Shown one piece after another: positions 1 to 6,145 of a stretch of DNA of 6,616 bases. This stretch comes from Mailhella sp. (GTDB lineage Bacteria > Desulfobacterota > Desulfovibrionia > Desulfovibrionales > Desulfovibrionaceae). The notes under the pieces were generated by a model. The model searched no databases, was not told the DNA's origin, and worked only from the letters and a program-made list of their open reading frames with translations. The stretch covers positions 1 through 6,616 of the forward strand of contig JAFWYI010000185.1 in the NCBI GenBank assembly GCA_017522745.1, read 5' to 3'. Positions within the stretch are counted from its first letter, which is position 1; each line of letters starts with the position of its first letter. A program made the translations under genes and the position numbers.

Positions 1-774
1 GAATACGGCGGTTCCTACCTTGAAAAGGTGGACTGGTGGAAGGACAAGTACCACAGCTCCATCGTTGGCGCTCTGAAGGGCTTCCTCGTTGAAGCTCTGT
101 TCCTCAAGGCCACCTGGGAACACAACCCCTCCCTCTGGTGGCGCACCTACCCCTTCCACATCGGCCTCTATCTGCTGCTCGGCGCCATGGGCATGACCGT
201 GCTTGCCGCCTTCGGCACTATGGCTGGCTGTGAAGGCTTCGTGTTCTTCTGCACCTGCGTCACCGTGATCTGCAACATCATCGGCTTCGGTGGCGTGCTC
301 TTCGGTGCCGTTGGCCTCATCCAGCGCCGCCTTTGCGACGAGGGCCTGCGTAAGTACAGCACCAACGAACACTTCTTCAACCTTGGTCTGTTCGCTGCCT
401 ACGCCCTTCTCGGCCTCCTGCTCTGCCTCGGCTACAGCGCCTGGGACTTCGCCCTCATGGGCAACGCCTTCATCTATGGCATGCTGACCTTCACTGCCAT
501 GGAACTGACCCCCCTGTACGTCCTGTACCTGCTCATCGGCTTCTTCATGTTCTTCTGGGTGCCCTACAGCTTCCTCGGCCACCTGTTCATGAAGTACTTC
601 ACCTGGCATGACATCCGCTGGGGCGATGAACCCTACATCAACAATCCCAAGCTCCAGCAGCAGCTTGCCAACAATCTGAACCTGCCCGTCAGCTGGCGCG
701 CCCCCCACGTTCAGGGCGATGGCATCAAGACCTGGGCCGAAGTTGCCACTTCTGACCCTGAAAAGAAGGACTAA
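1..774 (+). CDS. Heme b membrane subunit, NarI/DsrM/HdrE family (5' end missing)
   Basis: The reading frame is open from base 1, so the gene begins upstream; the window holds its last 257 codons, and the GTG at 28 is not a convincing start. The product is an integral membrane protein with about four or five hydrophobic segments (about window codons 50-73, 80-107, 125-145 and 160-189), then a hydrophilic C-terminal tail of about 50 residues. Candidate heme ligands are His in TYPFHIGLY (codon 53), His in NEHFFNLG (124), and the pair in GHLFMKYFTWHDIRW (194 and 203). The last motif resembles the H-x8-H ending of DsrM/HdrE-type cytochromes b. The family exchanges electrons with menaquinone through b hemes and passes them to an HdrD-like Fe-S partner, which is the next gene. 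Its stop codon touches the next gene's ribosome binding site. I cannot separate DsrM, TmcC, HmcE or a paralogue without the upstream genes. Confidence 0.8.
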   Translation, partial: EYGGSYLEKVDWWKDKYHSSIVGALKGFLVEALFLKATWEHNPSLWWRTYPFHIGLYLLLGAMGMTVLAAFGTMAGCEGFVFFCTCVTVICNIIGFGGVLFGAVGLIQRRLCDEGLRKYSTNEHFFNLGLFAAYALLGLLLCLGYSAWDFALMGNAFIYGMLTFTAMELTPLYVLYLLIGFFMFFWVPYSFLGHLFMKYFTWHDIRWGDEPYINNPKLQQQLANNLNLPVSWRAPHVQGDGIKTWAEVATSDPEKKD

Positions 775-785
775 GGAGCCTCGAT

Positions 786-2381
786 ATGATATCTTCCAAG
801 GATCTTACCTTCAAAAACTTTTCGTCTGAAGAAGGGCAGCTCTGCACCGTTGACGTGAACGCCCTTCGTCCCATGCCCGTCGATTATGAGACCTACGAAT
901 GGAAGGTCATCACCGACGCTCAGAAGCAGCAGTACTGCTGCCTCCTCGACGACATCAACGTTCTCCTCATCCCCGTTCCCAAGACCATTGCGGAAGAAGA
1001 AGAGATGGTGAACCGCTTCCTCGACGGCGTGCGCAAGCTCTTCACTCCCGAGAACAACTGGACCTGTCTCGCCATGCTGGACACCACGATGGATTACTGC
1101 GCGCAGTGCAACTCCTGCTCCGCCGCCTGCCATCTGTACGAAATGTCCGGCGAACACGAAATGTATCGCCCCAACTTCCGTTCCGAAATCTTCCGCCGCA
1201 TCTACAAGCAGTATGTGAAGAAGGAACCTCTTGCCAAGTGGCGCTATGGCGATATGGATCTCAACTGGAAGACCGTGGTGCGTCTTGCCGAACTCTCCTA
1301 CCGCTGCAACCTGTGCCGCCGCTGCGCCCAGGTCTGCCCCATCGGTATCGATAACGGCCTCATCGCCCGTGAACTCCGCAAGATGTTCTCTCAGGAATTC
1401 GGTTGGAATCCCCGCGAACTCCATGAAAAGGGCACCAAGCTCCAGCTCGAAGTCGGCTCCTCCACCGGCATGAACGGCTCCGTCGTTCAGGAAACCGTGG
1501 AATTCATCGACGAAGACTATGTGGAAATGACCGGCTACGAGTTCAAGACCCCCTGGGACGTGCCGAACGCCGACATCCTCCTCATCCACAACGCCGGTGA
1601 AATGCTCGCCTGGCCCGACAACATCGCCGCCTTCTCCCTGATCTTCGAAGCCGCCGGTCTGTCCTGGACCCTCAGCTCTGAAATCGCCGGCTACGACTCC
1701 GTGAACTACGGCGTGTTCTACGACGACGTGCAGGCCGCTCGTGTGGCCATCAAGCACGCTGAAGCCGCCAAGAAGCTCGGCGTCAAGAAGATCGTTCTCG
1801 GCGAATGCGGCCACGCCCACAAGGCCCTCACCGTTATCGCAGACCGTATCCTGCCCAAGGATCTCAACATTCCTCGCGAATCCTGCTTCCCGCTCCTGCG
1901 CGACATCGTCCTCAGCGGCCGCCTGAAGCTCGATCCCAGCCGTAACAACTTCCCCGTGACCCTCCACGACCCCTGCAACCTCGTGCGTCTCATGGGCGTT
2001 GTGAAGCCTCAGCGTGACATCCTGCACGCTATCGCTCCGATGTTCCGCGAAATGGCTCCTCACGGTGTTGAAAACTACTGCTGCGGCGGTGGTTCCGGCT
2101 TCGCCATCATGACTCGTAACAACATCAATGAATGGCGCATGAACATCACCGGCCGTAAGAAGATGGAACAGATCTGCGGCGCCTTCAAGGATTGCCTCGA
2201 TCCCTCCATCAAGAAGTACGTCTGCGCTCCCTGCTCCAACTGTAAGGGCCAGATCCGTGAACTTCTGCAGGAAAACGATCTGCTCACCAAGAACGGTATG
2301 CAGTACGGCGGCCTCGTGGAACTCATCGTCAACGCTATGACCGAAGTCGAACCCGGCTTCATCAAGTGGGAAGAAGAATAA
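786..2381 (+). CDS. HdrD-like iron-sulfur electron-transfer protein (DsrK/TmcB/HmcF family)
   Basis: This 531-residue cytoplasmic Fe-S protein probably works with the upstream membrane cytochrome. Two ferredoxin-type [4Fe-4S] motifs are visible: C105/C108/C111/C115 (CAQCNSCSAAC) and C174/C177/C180/C184 (CNLCRRCAQVC). A C-terminal CCG domain follows, with HDPC (C397), CCGGGSG (C432, C433) and CAPCSNC (C480, C483, C486); in HdrB/HdrD-type proteins this domain carries the catalytic Fe-S centre. The first CCG-like domain (about residues 255-345) is degenerate: it lacks the CCG triplet and keeps only ECGHAH near its end. The ATG at 786 is supported by AGGAG at 774-778, 7 bases upstream, with an 11-base gap to the previous stop. 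The two genes are surely co-transcribed and a terminator follows. The membrane-then-Fe-S order matches dsrMK and hmcEF better than tmcBC, but no dsrJ follows, so I leave the symbol blank. Confidence 0.87.
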   Translation: MISSKDLTFKNFSSEEGQLCTVDVNALRPMPVDYETYEWKVITDAQKQQYCCLLDDINVLLIPVPKTIAEEEEMVNRFLDGVRKLFTPENNWTCLAMLDTTMDYCAQCNSCSAACHLYEMSGEHEMYRPNFRSEIFRRIYKQYVKKEPLAKWRYGDMDLNWKTVVRLAELSYRCNLCRRCAQVCPIGIDNGLIARELRKMFSQEFGWNPRELHEKGTKLQLEVGSSTGMNGSVVQETVEFIDEDYVEMTGYEFKTPWDVPNADILLIHNAGEMLAWPDNIAAFSLIFEAAGLSWTLSSEIAGYDSVNYGVFYDDVQAARVAIKHAEAAKKLGVKKIVLGECGHAHKALTVIADRILPKDLNIPRESCFPLLRDIVLSGRLKLDPSRNNFPVTLHDPCNLVRLMGVVKPQRDILHAIAPMFREMAPHGVENYCCGGGSGFAIMTRNNINEWRMNITGRKKMEQICGAFKDCLDPSIKKYVCAPCSNCKGQIRELLQENDLLTKNGMQYGGLVELIVNAMTEVEPGFIKWEEE

Positions 2382-2405
2382 TATTCTGAACCCTCTGACA
2401 GTTGA

Positions 2406-2449
2406 AGCGGGGAACGCATAAAGGAACTTCTCCGAAACCGCTCCCCGCT
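2406..2449. other. Stem-loop without T tract
   Basis: AGCGGGGA (2406-2413) is complementary to TCCCCGCT (2442-2449), an 8-bp GC-rich stem around a 28-base loop. It lies 25 bases past the Fe-S protein stop codon and just before the better terminator. No T run follows. It may protect the mRNA 3' end or be incidental. Confidence 0.4.
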
Positions 2450-2466
2450 CCGATAGTCATCTGTTT

Positions 2467-2500
2467 CGCCCCGGCATTCTTTGTCGGGGCGTTCCTGTTT
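2467..2500 (+). terminator. Rho-independent terminator of the membrane cytochrome/Fe-S operon
   Basis: CGCCCCGGCA (2467-2476) pairs with TGTCGGGGCG (2482-2491), a 10-bp stem with one G-T pair and a 5-base loop. The T-rich tail TTCCTGTTT follows (2492-2500). It lies 86 bases after the stop of the 786-2381 gene, so the operon most likely ends here and no J/O/P-type genes follow. Confidence 0.82.
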
Positions 2501-2758
2501 AAACCCCTGGAAAGGCGTACAGAGACCGAGAAAGAAAGTTCCATGAGTCTCACCGTCAGAGCCGGAGAAGACTCCGCATGAAAGGCGTATAGCGACTCTT
2601 CGGGCCATCCTGTACATATTGCATGAGTCAGATGCCGCACGCTGTGATGTGGCTTCCTACGCGCTCCGAGAACGCTCTCTAAGGCGCTGAAACTCCAGCC
2701 TTAACAGGGAATGATGCATGCCGCAGATAGCGCTATTGAATCCCCCCGCGCGAAGGGC
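2501..2758. other. Intergenic stretch with no convincing gene
   Basis: I see no reading frame with a good ribosome binding site and family-like sequence on either strand. The contents are a weak two-motif duplication (see the repeat at 2510-2629), a small hairpin CGGAG-AAGA-CTCCG near 2563-2576, and a perfect 10-base palindrome ATAGCGCTAT at 2727-2736. No clear promoter or terminator lies inside. A small RNA cannot be excluded from sequence alone. Confidence 0.5.
2510..2629. repeat. Imperfect two-copy duplication in the intergenic region
   Basis: GAAAGGCGTA occurs at 2510-2519 and 2580-2589, and CATGAGTC at 2542-2549 and 2622-2629, in the same order in both copies. The sequence between the motifs differs in length (22 versus 32 bases) and is only weakly similar. 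This may be an old tandem duplication, or chance. Confidence 0.35.
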
Positions 2759-2793
2759 AAAAAAAAAGAGCCTCGACATTACTGTCGAAGCTC
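2759..2793 (-). terminator. Rho-independent terminator of tRNA-Leu
   Basis: Read on the minus strand, GAGCTTCGACA and TGTCGAGGCTC form an 11-bp stem with one wobble pair and a 4-base loop, followed by nine T residues (the A run at 2759-2767). It starts 13 bases after the tRNA CCA end. On the plus strand the same hairpin is followed by ATTCTTTT, so weak bidirectional action is possible. Confidence 0.92.
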
Positions 2794-2806
2794 ATTCTTT
2801 TATAAC

Positions 2807-2891
2807 TGGTGCCCAGGGGGAGACTCGAACTCCCACGCCATTCAGCGCTACCACCTCAAGATAGTGTGTCTACCAATTCCACCACCTGGGC
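2807..2891 (-). tRNA. tRNA-Leu (anticodon GAG)
   Basis: The minus strand folds into an 85-nt class II tRNA with encoded CCA. The acceptor stem is GCCCAGG/CCTGGGC and the discriminator base is A. The anticodon stem is CTATC/GGTAG around loop TTGAGGT, with anticodon GAG at 2855-2857. A 13-nt variable arm is present, as leucine tRNAs require. The T arm is GGGAG-TTCGAGT-CTCCC. The D arm contains the invariant GG in ATTGGTAGA. It reads CUC and CUU; CTC is a very common leucine codon in the neighbouring genes. It is a single-gene unit with its own promoter upstream and strong terminator downstream, separate from proB. Confidence 0.97.
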
Positions 2892-2900
2892 ACGGCGTAG

Positions 2901-2929
2901 AACATATAGAAAATCATTCATGCTGGCAA
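2901..2929 (-). promoter_or_regulatory. Sigma70-type promoter of tRNA-Leu
   Basis: On the minus strand, TTGCCA (2924-2929) and TATGTT (2901-2906) are separated by 17 bases. The expected start site near 2894 leaves only a few bases before the mature tRNA 5' end at 2891. Phased A/T tracts lie immediately upstream. Confidence 0.72.
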
Positions 2930-2932
2930 GCG

Positions 2933-2978
2933 TTTTTTTCGACTTTTCGTAAAAAAATCCGTAAAAAACGATCTTTTT
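2933..2978 (-). promoter_or_regulatory. Phased A/T tracts upstream of the tRNA promoter (UP-element or bent DNA candidate)
   Basis: Five runs lie upstream of the -35 box: T7 at 2933-2939, T4 at 2944-2947, A7 at 2951-2957, A6 at 2963-2968 and T5 at 2974-2978. Their centres are 8.5 to 11.5 bases apart, close to one helical turn. CGTAAAAAA is repeated at 2948 and 2960. Such DNA is typically curved and can raise the output of stable-RNA promoters. Confidence 0.5.
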
Positions 2979-2987
2979 CAGCATACT

Positions 2988-3003
2988 GATCCGCATGCGG
3001 ATC
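2988..3003. repeat. Perfect 16-bp palindrome at the proB stop codon
   Basis: GATCCGCATGCGGATC is its own reverse complement and overlaps the last base of the proB stop codon. As RNA it would form a 6-bp stem with a CAUG loop. T runs follow on the minus strand only after about 18 bases, so it is a doubtful terminator; it may instead be an mRNA-end hairpin or a protein site. Confidence 0.6.
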
Positions 3004-4145
3004 TACACGGCCGCATGGATCAGCAGGTTGTCGCGGTGGATGACTTCAGGATAATGCGCATCGCCGAGAACAGCGGAAACCTCGCTCCGCTTCAGTCCCT
3101 TGATGCGGTCGATATCCTCAGACGAATAGTTGCTCAGTCCCACGCCGATCTGCGTCTCGCCACAGAGTACGCGCACCATAGCGCCAGGCTCGAAACGCCC
3201 TTCTACGGCGCGTATACCGCCGGGGAGCAGGCTTCCGCCCTTCTCCTCCAGCGCACGCGCCGCACCTTCGTCCACCGTGACGACACCCTGAGGGTCGGAC
3301 TGATAGGCCATCCAGTACTTACGCCGGGAAACCGTATGCTCACAGGGGCATACCCATGTCCCGACCTTCTCACCTGTAAAGGCACGATCAAGGATATCAG
3401 GACGACGTCCGGGGAGGATGAGCGTAGGAACGCCGAGCTGTGCGGCACGCCGGGCCGCCATGAGCTTGGACTGCATACCGCCGGTACCCACACTGGTCTT
3501 GGCTCCGCACAGAGCCTCGATATCCAGGTGCTCGATATCCTCGATAGTTTCAAGGAAGGGGATTACCTCGCCGGGGGCAGCCTTTTCCGGGTTCATGGAA
3601 AGTACGCCATCCGCACTGGTGAGGTTGATATAGAGGTCAGCCTCGATAAGGTTGAGCAGAAGGCTGGCCAGCTGGTCATTATCGCCGAACTTCAATTCTT
3701 GTACGGCCACAGTGTCGTTCTCGTTGACGATGGGAACGACGCCCCAGTCCAGCAGGTTCATGAAGGTATTGCGTGCATTGAGGAAGCGGGTATGGCTGCG
3801 AAGGTCGTCTCGCGTGAGAAGGACCTGAGCGCAGACCATGCCCTGCGCGGCAAAGGCGTGTTCGTACTCCCGCATGAGGCGCCCCTGACCAATAGCGGCC
3901 AGAGCCTGCTTACCGGAAACACCTTCCACCACACAATCCCGCCCCGCAAGAGCGGTACGGCCTGCGGCAACGGCACCAGAACTCACAAGGCACACCCGGT
4001 GCCCAGCAGAAGCAAGGCGAGCCAGCTGTTCCACCAGATTGTAGAGGACAGAAAGGTGCAGGCCCTGCTTCGTGGTAAGTACGGCGCTGCCCACTTTCAC
4101 CACGATAGTGCGGGCAGAGGCCAACTGCTTTTCTCGGCTTTCCAT
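3003..4145 (-). CDS. proB: Glutamate 5-kinase with C-terminal PUA domain
   Basis: ProB phosphorylates glutamate to gamma-glutamyl phosphate, the first step of proline synthesis, in the cytoplasm. The 380-residue product has the full two-domain form. An amino-acid kinase domain comes first, with VVKVGS (15-20, phosphate loop), SSGAVAAGR (55-63), NENDTV (141-146, glutamate site), FGDND (153-157), SADGVL (177-182) and GTGGMQSK (220-227, nucleotide region). A PUA domain follows at about residues 286-375, with the typical stretch near SSEDIDRIKGLKRSEV. The ATG shares its first base with the last base of the obgE stop (TAATG), and only a weak purine stretch GCGAGA precedes it, so translation is probably coupled to obgE. 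proA is not adjacent. Feedback inhibition by proline is normal for the family and cannot be judged from sequence. Confidence 0.96.
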   Translation of the reverse strand: MESREKQLASARTIVVKVGSAVLTTKQGLHLSVLYNLVEQLARLASAGHRVCLVSSGAVAAGRTALAGRDCVVEGVSGKQALAAIGQGRLMREYEHAFAAQGMVCAQVLLTRDDLRSHTRFLNARNTFMNLLDWGVVPIVNENDTVAVQELKFGDNDQLASLLLNLIEADLYINLTSADGVLSMNPEKAAPGEVIPFLETIEDIEHLDIEALCGAKTSVGTGGMQSKLMAARRAAQLGVPTLILPGRRPDILDRAFTGEKVGTWVCPCEHTVSRRKYWMAYQSDPQGVVTVDEGAARALEEKGGSLLPGGIRAVEGRFEPGAMVRVLCGETQIGVGLSNYSSEDIDRIKGLKRSEVSAVLGDAHYPEVIHRDNLLIHAAV

Positions 4146-5248
4146 TATTCTCGCGTCCAGATGACTTCAATTTCGGGGAATTCTTCGTCCACGACCACTT
4201 CTTCCTGATAATGGACGAAGGGATCGTTGTAATCGAGTTCTTCGCGGAGCTTCCACATGCGGGCCACCAGCTCTTCAAGGCCTATCTCTTCACGGGCAGA
4301 GACGAAAAGGATATCGCGCCCATCAGCTTTGGCGCGGGCCTTAATGGCTTCCAGCTCTTCTTCGGTGCGGAGGTCGATCTTGTTCACCACTTCGATCTGG
4401 CGGCGCATGGCGAGTTCAGGGTCGAACTGAGCCAGCTCGTCATTGATGAGATCAAAGCCTTCCCAGGGGTTCTCGGCTTCCATATCCACGTCTTCGATGC
4501 TCAGGATATGGACGAGGAAGCGGGTACGTTCCACGTGGCGCAGGAAACGGTCACCGAGGCCGAGACCGGCATGAGCGCCTTCGATGAGACCGGGGATATC
4601 GGCGATGACCATACGCTGGTCAGGATCGTACTCGTCGATGAGCACGCCGAGATTGGGGGTCAGCGTGGTGAAAGGATAATCCGCGATCTTCGGACGGGCA
4701 GCAGATACGCGGGAAAGGAAGGTGGACTTGCCGGCATTGGGCAGGCCGAGCAGGCCGGCATCGGCAAGGATCTTCAGTTCGAGGCGGAAGCTGCGTTCCT
4801 CACCGGGTTCACCCTTCTGGGCGAAGCGGGGAGCGCGCATGGTGGAAGACTTGAAGTGTTCGTTGCCCTTGCCGCCGCGACCGCCAGCCGCCAGAAGGAC
4901 GAGCTTTTCGGGGTCGTTGACGTCTGCAAAAAGGACTTCGCCCTCACCGGTGCGTTCGTAGAGCTGAGTACCGGCAGGGAGTTCGATGATGAGGTCTTCC
5001 CCCTTATGACCATCACACTGGCTGCCCATGCCGCCCTGACCATTGGGGGCTTCGTAAATACGCTTGAGGCGGAAGTCGTAAAGGCTGTAAAGGCGATTGG
5101 ACGCGCGGGCGTACACATTGCCGCCATCGCCGCCATTGCCGCCATCGGGGCCGCCCTTCGCTACAAATTTTTCACGGCGGAACGAAACACAGCCGTTGCC
5201 GCCCTTACCAGCTTTCACCTGGATAGTGGCTTCATCAACAAATTTCAT
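4145..5248 (-). CDS. obgE: Obg/CgtA family GTPase, 50S assembly and stress factor
   Basis: Obg binds GTP and GDP and associates with the large ribosomal subunit, assisting late 50S assembly and linking it to growth control and ppGpp. The 367-residue product begins with the glycine-rich Obg fold (about 1-158; GKGGNG, GGPDGGNGGDGGN, GGRGGKGN). The G domain follows: G1 GLPNAGKST (168-176), G2 DYPFTT (190-195), G3 DIPGL (217-221), G4 NKID (289-292) and G5 SAR (317-319). The C-terminal OCT domain found in some Gram-positive homologues is absent; a short acidic tail (about 339-367) takes its place. The ATG at 5248 has GAGGA at 5256-5260, 7 bases upstream. It lies downstream of rplU and rpmA, the classic arrangement. 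A hairpin in the 153-base gap after rpmA may lower its expression relative to the ribosomal proteins. Confidence 0.97.
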   Translation of the reverse strand: MKFVDEATIQVKAGKGGNGCVSFRREKFVAKGGPDGGNGGDGGNVYARASNRLYSLYDFRLKRIYEAPNGQGGMGSQCDGHKGEDLIIELPAGTQLYERTGEGEVLFADVNDPEKLVLLAAGGRGGKGNEHFKSSTMRAPRFAQKGEPGEERSFRLELKILADAGLLGLPNAGKSTFLSRVSAARPKIADYPFTTLTPNLGVLIDEYDPDQRMVIADIPGLIEGAHAGLGLGDRFLRHVERTRFLVHILSIEDVDMEAENPWEGFDLINDELAQFDPELAMRRQIEVVNKIDLRTEEELEAIKARAKADGRDILFVSAREEIGLEELVARMWKLREELDYNDPFVHYQEEVVVDEEFPEIEVIWTRE

Positions 5249-5274
5249 GGGGTGATCCTCGCATGCCCGAAGGC

Positions 5275-5305
5275 TTTATAGGATGCGCTCCCCGATATCG
5301 CGCAA
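5275..5305 (-). promoter_or_regulatory. Possible weak internal promoter before obgE
   Basis: On the minus strand, TATAAA (5275-5280) has a poor TTGCGC candidate (5300-5305) 19 bases upstream. The -10 box is good, but the spacing and -35 are poor. If used, it would let obgE-proB be expressed despite the upstream hairpin. Confidence 0.25.
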
Positions 5306-5340
5306 GGCGCGGCTCTGCGGGAAGCCAGAGGTAAACAGCA

Positions 5341-5380
5341 GACAAGCAAAAGGCGAGAAGAGCCTAAGCCCTCCTCGCCT
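5341..5380 (-). terminator. Intercistronic terminator-like hairpin between rpmA and obgE
   Basis: On the minus strand, AGGCGAGGAGGGC pairs with GCTCTTCTCGCCT, a 13-bp stem with two G-U pairs and a TTAG loop. The tail TTTGCTTGTC follows, giving a broken T tract of UUUUGCUUGU counting the last stem base. It starts 21 bases after the rpmA stop. The imperfect tail suggests partial termination or 3'-end protection, not a full stop, since obgE follows on the same strand. Confidence 0.7.
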
Positions 5381-5401
5381 CTATTGCTTATCGATAGTGC
5401 A

Positions 5402-5674
5402 TTACGCAGCTTCGACGGGAACGATGCTCACACGCTTGAGCACACGACGCTTGCGATAGAACTTTTCGTACTTCACAACGCCGTCGCACTTAGCGAAGAG
5501 GGTGTAGTCGCGACCCATGCCGACGTTGGAGCCGGGGAAGACCACAGTGCCGAGCTGACGAACGAGGATGTTGCCGGCGAGAACGTGCTGACCGCCGAAG
5601 CGCTTTACGCCTCTGCGCTGACCTTCACTATCACGACCGTTGCGGGAGCTGCCGCCTGCTTTTTTATGAGCCAT
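5402..5674 (-). CDS. rpmA: 50S ribosomal protein L27
   Basis: L27 is a small basic protein of the large subunit whose N-terminus reaches the peptidyl transferase centre. The 90-residue product starts [16 protein letters not shown] and continues with the family core: [17 protein letters not shown], then [20 protein letters not shown]. There is no cleavable N-terminal extension of the Firmicutes type, so the conserved AHKKAGG end is available directly after Met removal. The ATG at 5674 has AAGGAGA at 5681-5687, 7 bases away. It lies 32 bases after the rplU stop with no hairpin in between, so the two genes are co-transcribed. Its C-terminus ([16 protein letters not shown]) is slightly longer than the 85-residue E. 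coli form. Confidence 0.98.
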   Translation of the reverse strand: MAHKKAGGSSRNGRDSEGQRRGVKRFGGQHVLAGNILVRQLGTVVFPGSNVGMGRDYTLFAKCDGVVKYEKFYRKRRVLKRVSIVPVEAA

Positions 5675-5706
5675 GATGAATCTCCTTCAAGTTGAACGGT
5701 ACGCCC

Positions 5707-6015
5707 TTAGGCGACGATACCGGTAACAGTAAGAACAGTGTACTGCTGACGATGACCCTGAGTGCGGCGTTCGGCCTTGCGGCGCTTATGCTTGAACACC
5801 ACGATCTTGTCGCCGAGGATGTGATCCACAACAGTGGCGTTCACCTTGGCGCCTTCGACCACGGGAGTGCCGATCTTGGTGTTTTCACCACCGATCATGA
5901 GCACACGGTCGAGAGAGATTTCGCTGCCCTTTTCAGCGTCCATGAGGTCGACGACGACTTTGCCGCCTTCCTGAACGCGGTACTGCTTGCCGAGCACTTC
6001 AACAATAGCGTACAT
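5707..6015 (-). CDS. rplU: 50S ribosomal protein L21
   Basis: L21 binds 23S rRNA and belongs to the large subunit. The 102-residue product begins MYAIVEVLGKQYRVQEG and carries the family signature at about 70-96 (KIVVFKHKRRKAERR, then TQGHRQQYT). An in-frame ATG nine codons upstream (6042) exists, but the start at 6015 is chosen because it has GGAGGAA (6021-6027) five bases away and gives the normal family length and N-terminus. It is the first gene of the rplU-rpmA-obgE-proB unit and is preceded by a leader of about 225 nt with attenuator-like structure. Confidence 0.97.
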   Translation of the reverse strand: MYAIVEVLGKQYRVQEGGKVVVDLMDAEKGSEISLDRVLMIGGENTKIGTPVVEGAKVNATVVDHILGDKIVVFKHKRRKAERRTQGHRQQYTVLTVTGIVA

Positions 6016-6040
6016 TTTGATTCCTCCGATAGAACGGGAC

Positions 6041-6068
6041 AAAAAATTAAGCCTGCTTCACAAACAGG
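6041..6068 (-). terminator. Attenuator-like hairpin before rplU
   Basis: On the minus strand, CCTGTTT (6062-6068) pairs with AAGCAGG (6052-6058), a 7-bp stem with one wobble pair and a 3-base loop. CTTAA and six T residues follow (6041-6046). It lies 26 bases before the L21 start codon, so read-through or an alternative fold is required for expression. The stem is modest, so termination strength is uncertain. Confidence 0.45.
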
Positions 6069-6145
6069 TATCCGGTGATCCCGGAAATGACCGCTCCCCG
6101 CCAAGGCGAGGCTCGCCACACTCCCTGAATGATGCTTGCAGGCAT
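6047..6145 (-). CDS. Possible 32-residue leader peptide in the rplU leader
   Basis: A small frame starts at ATG 6145 and ends at TAA 6047-6049. The peptide begins MPASIIQGVWRASPW and ends GYLFVKQA. The ribosome binding site is weak (CAGG five bases before the ATG). It is interesting because the frame passes through the hairpin at 6052-6068 and stops between that stem and the T run, so a translating ribosome would disrupt the attenuator. There is no run of one amino acid that would indicate classic amino-acid attenuation. It may be a chance frame. Confidence 0.2.
   Translation of the reverse strand: MPASIIQGVWRASPWRGAVISGITGYLFVKQA

Noticed and set aside
771..2063. 430-codon open frame on the minus strand
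   Set aside because: It lies antisense to the Fe-S protein gene, whose cysteine motifs and ribosome binding site are clear. Long antisense frames are expected from GC-rich codon bias, and its sequence is low-complexity in E, G, V, H and A.
2362..2640. Minus-strand frames of 92 and 180 codons (to 2640 and from 2075 to 2617)
   Set aside because: They cross the terminator and the 3' end of the Fe-S gene in antisense, and have no family-like sequence or good ribosome binding site.
2727..2736. Palindrome ATAGCGCTAT
   Set aside because: Ten bases with no partner, T run or neighbouring gene; easily chance.
2807..2891. Integration site at the tRNA-Leu 3' end
   Set aside because: I found no second copy of the tRNA 3' end and no integrase in the window, so there is no sign of an inserted element.
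2711..2989. 92-codon plus-strand frame across the tRNA region
   Set aside because: It covers the antisense of the tRNA, its terminator and its promoter, so it cannot be a real gene.
3015..4208. 397-codon open frame on the plus strand
   Set aside because: Antisense to proB, which carries all the kinase and PUA motifs; the antisense product resembles no family I know.
4211..5281. 356-codon open frame on the plus strand
   Set aside because: Antisense to obgE, whose five G motifs are intact; the translation is a mirror of the codon bias.
6015..6042. Upstream in-frame ATG for rplU at 6042
   Set aside because: It would add nine residues (MSRSIGGIK) not found in L21 and would bury the good ribosome binding site at 6021-6027.
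5384..6078. Plus-strand frames of 103 and 128 codons
   Set aside because: Both are antisense shadows of rpmA and rplU.
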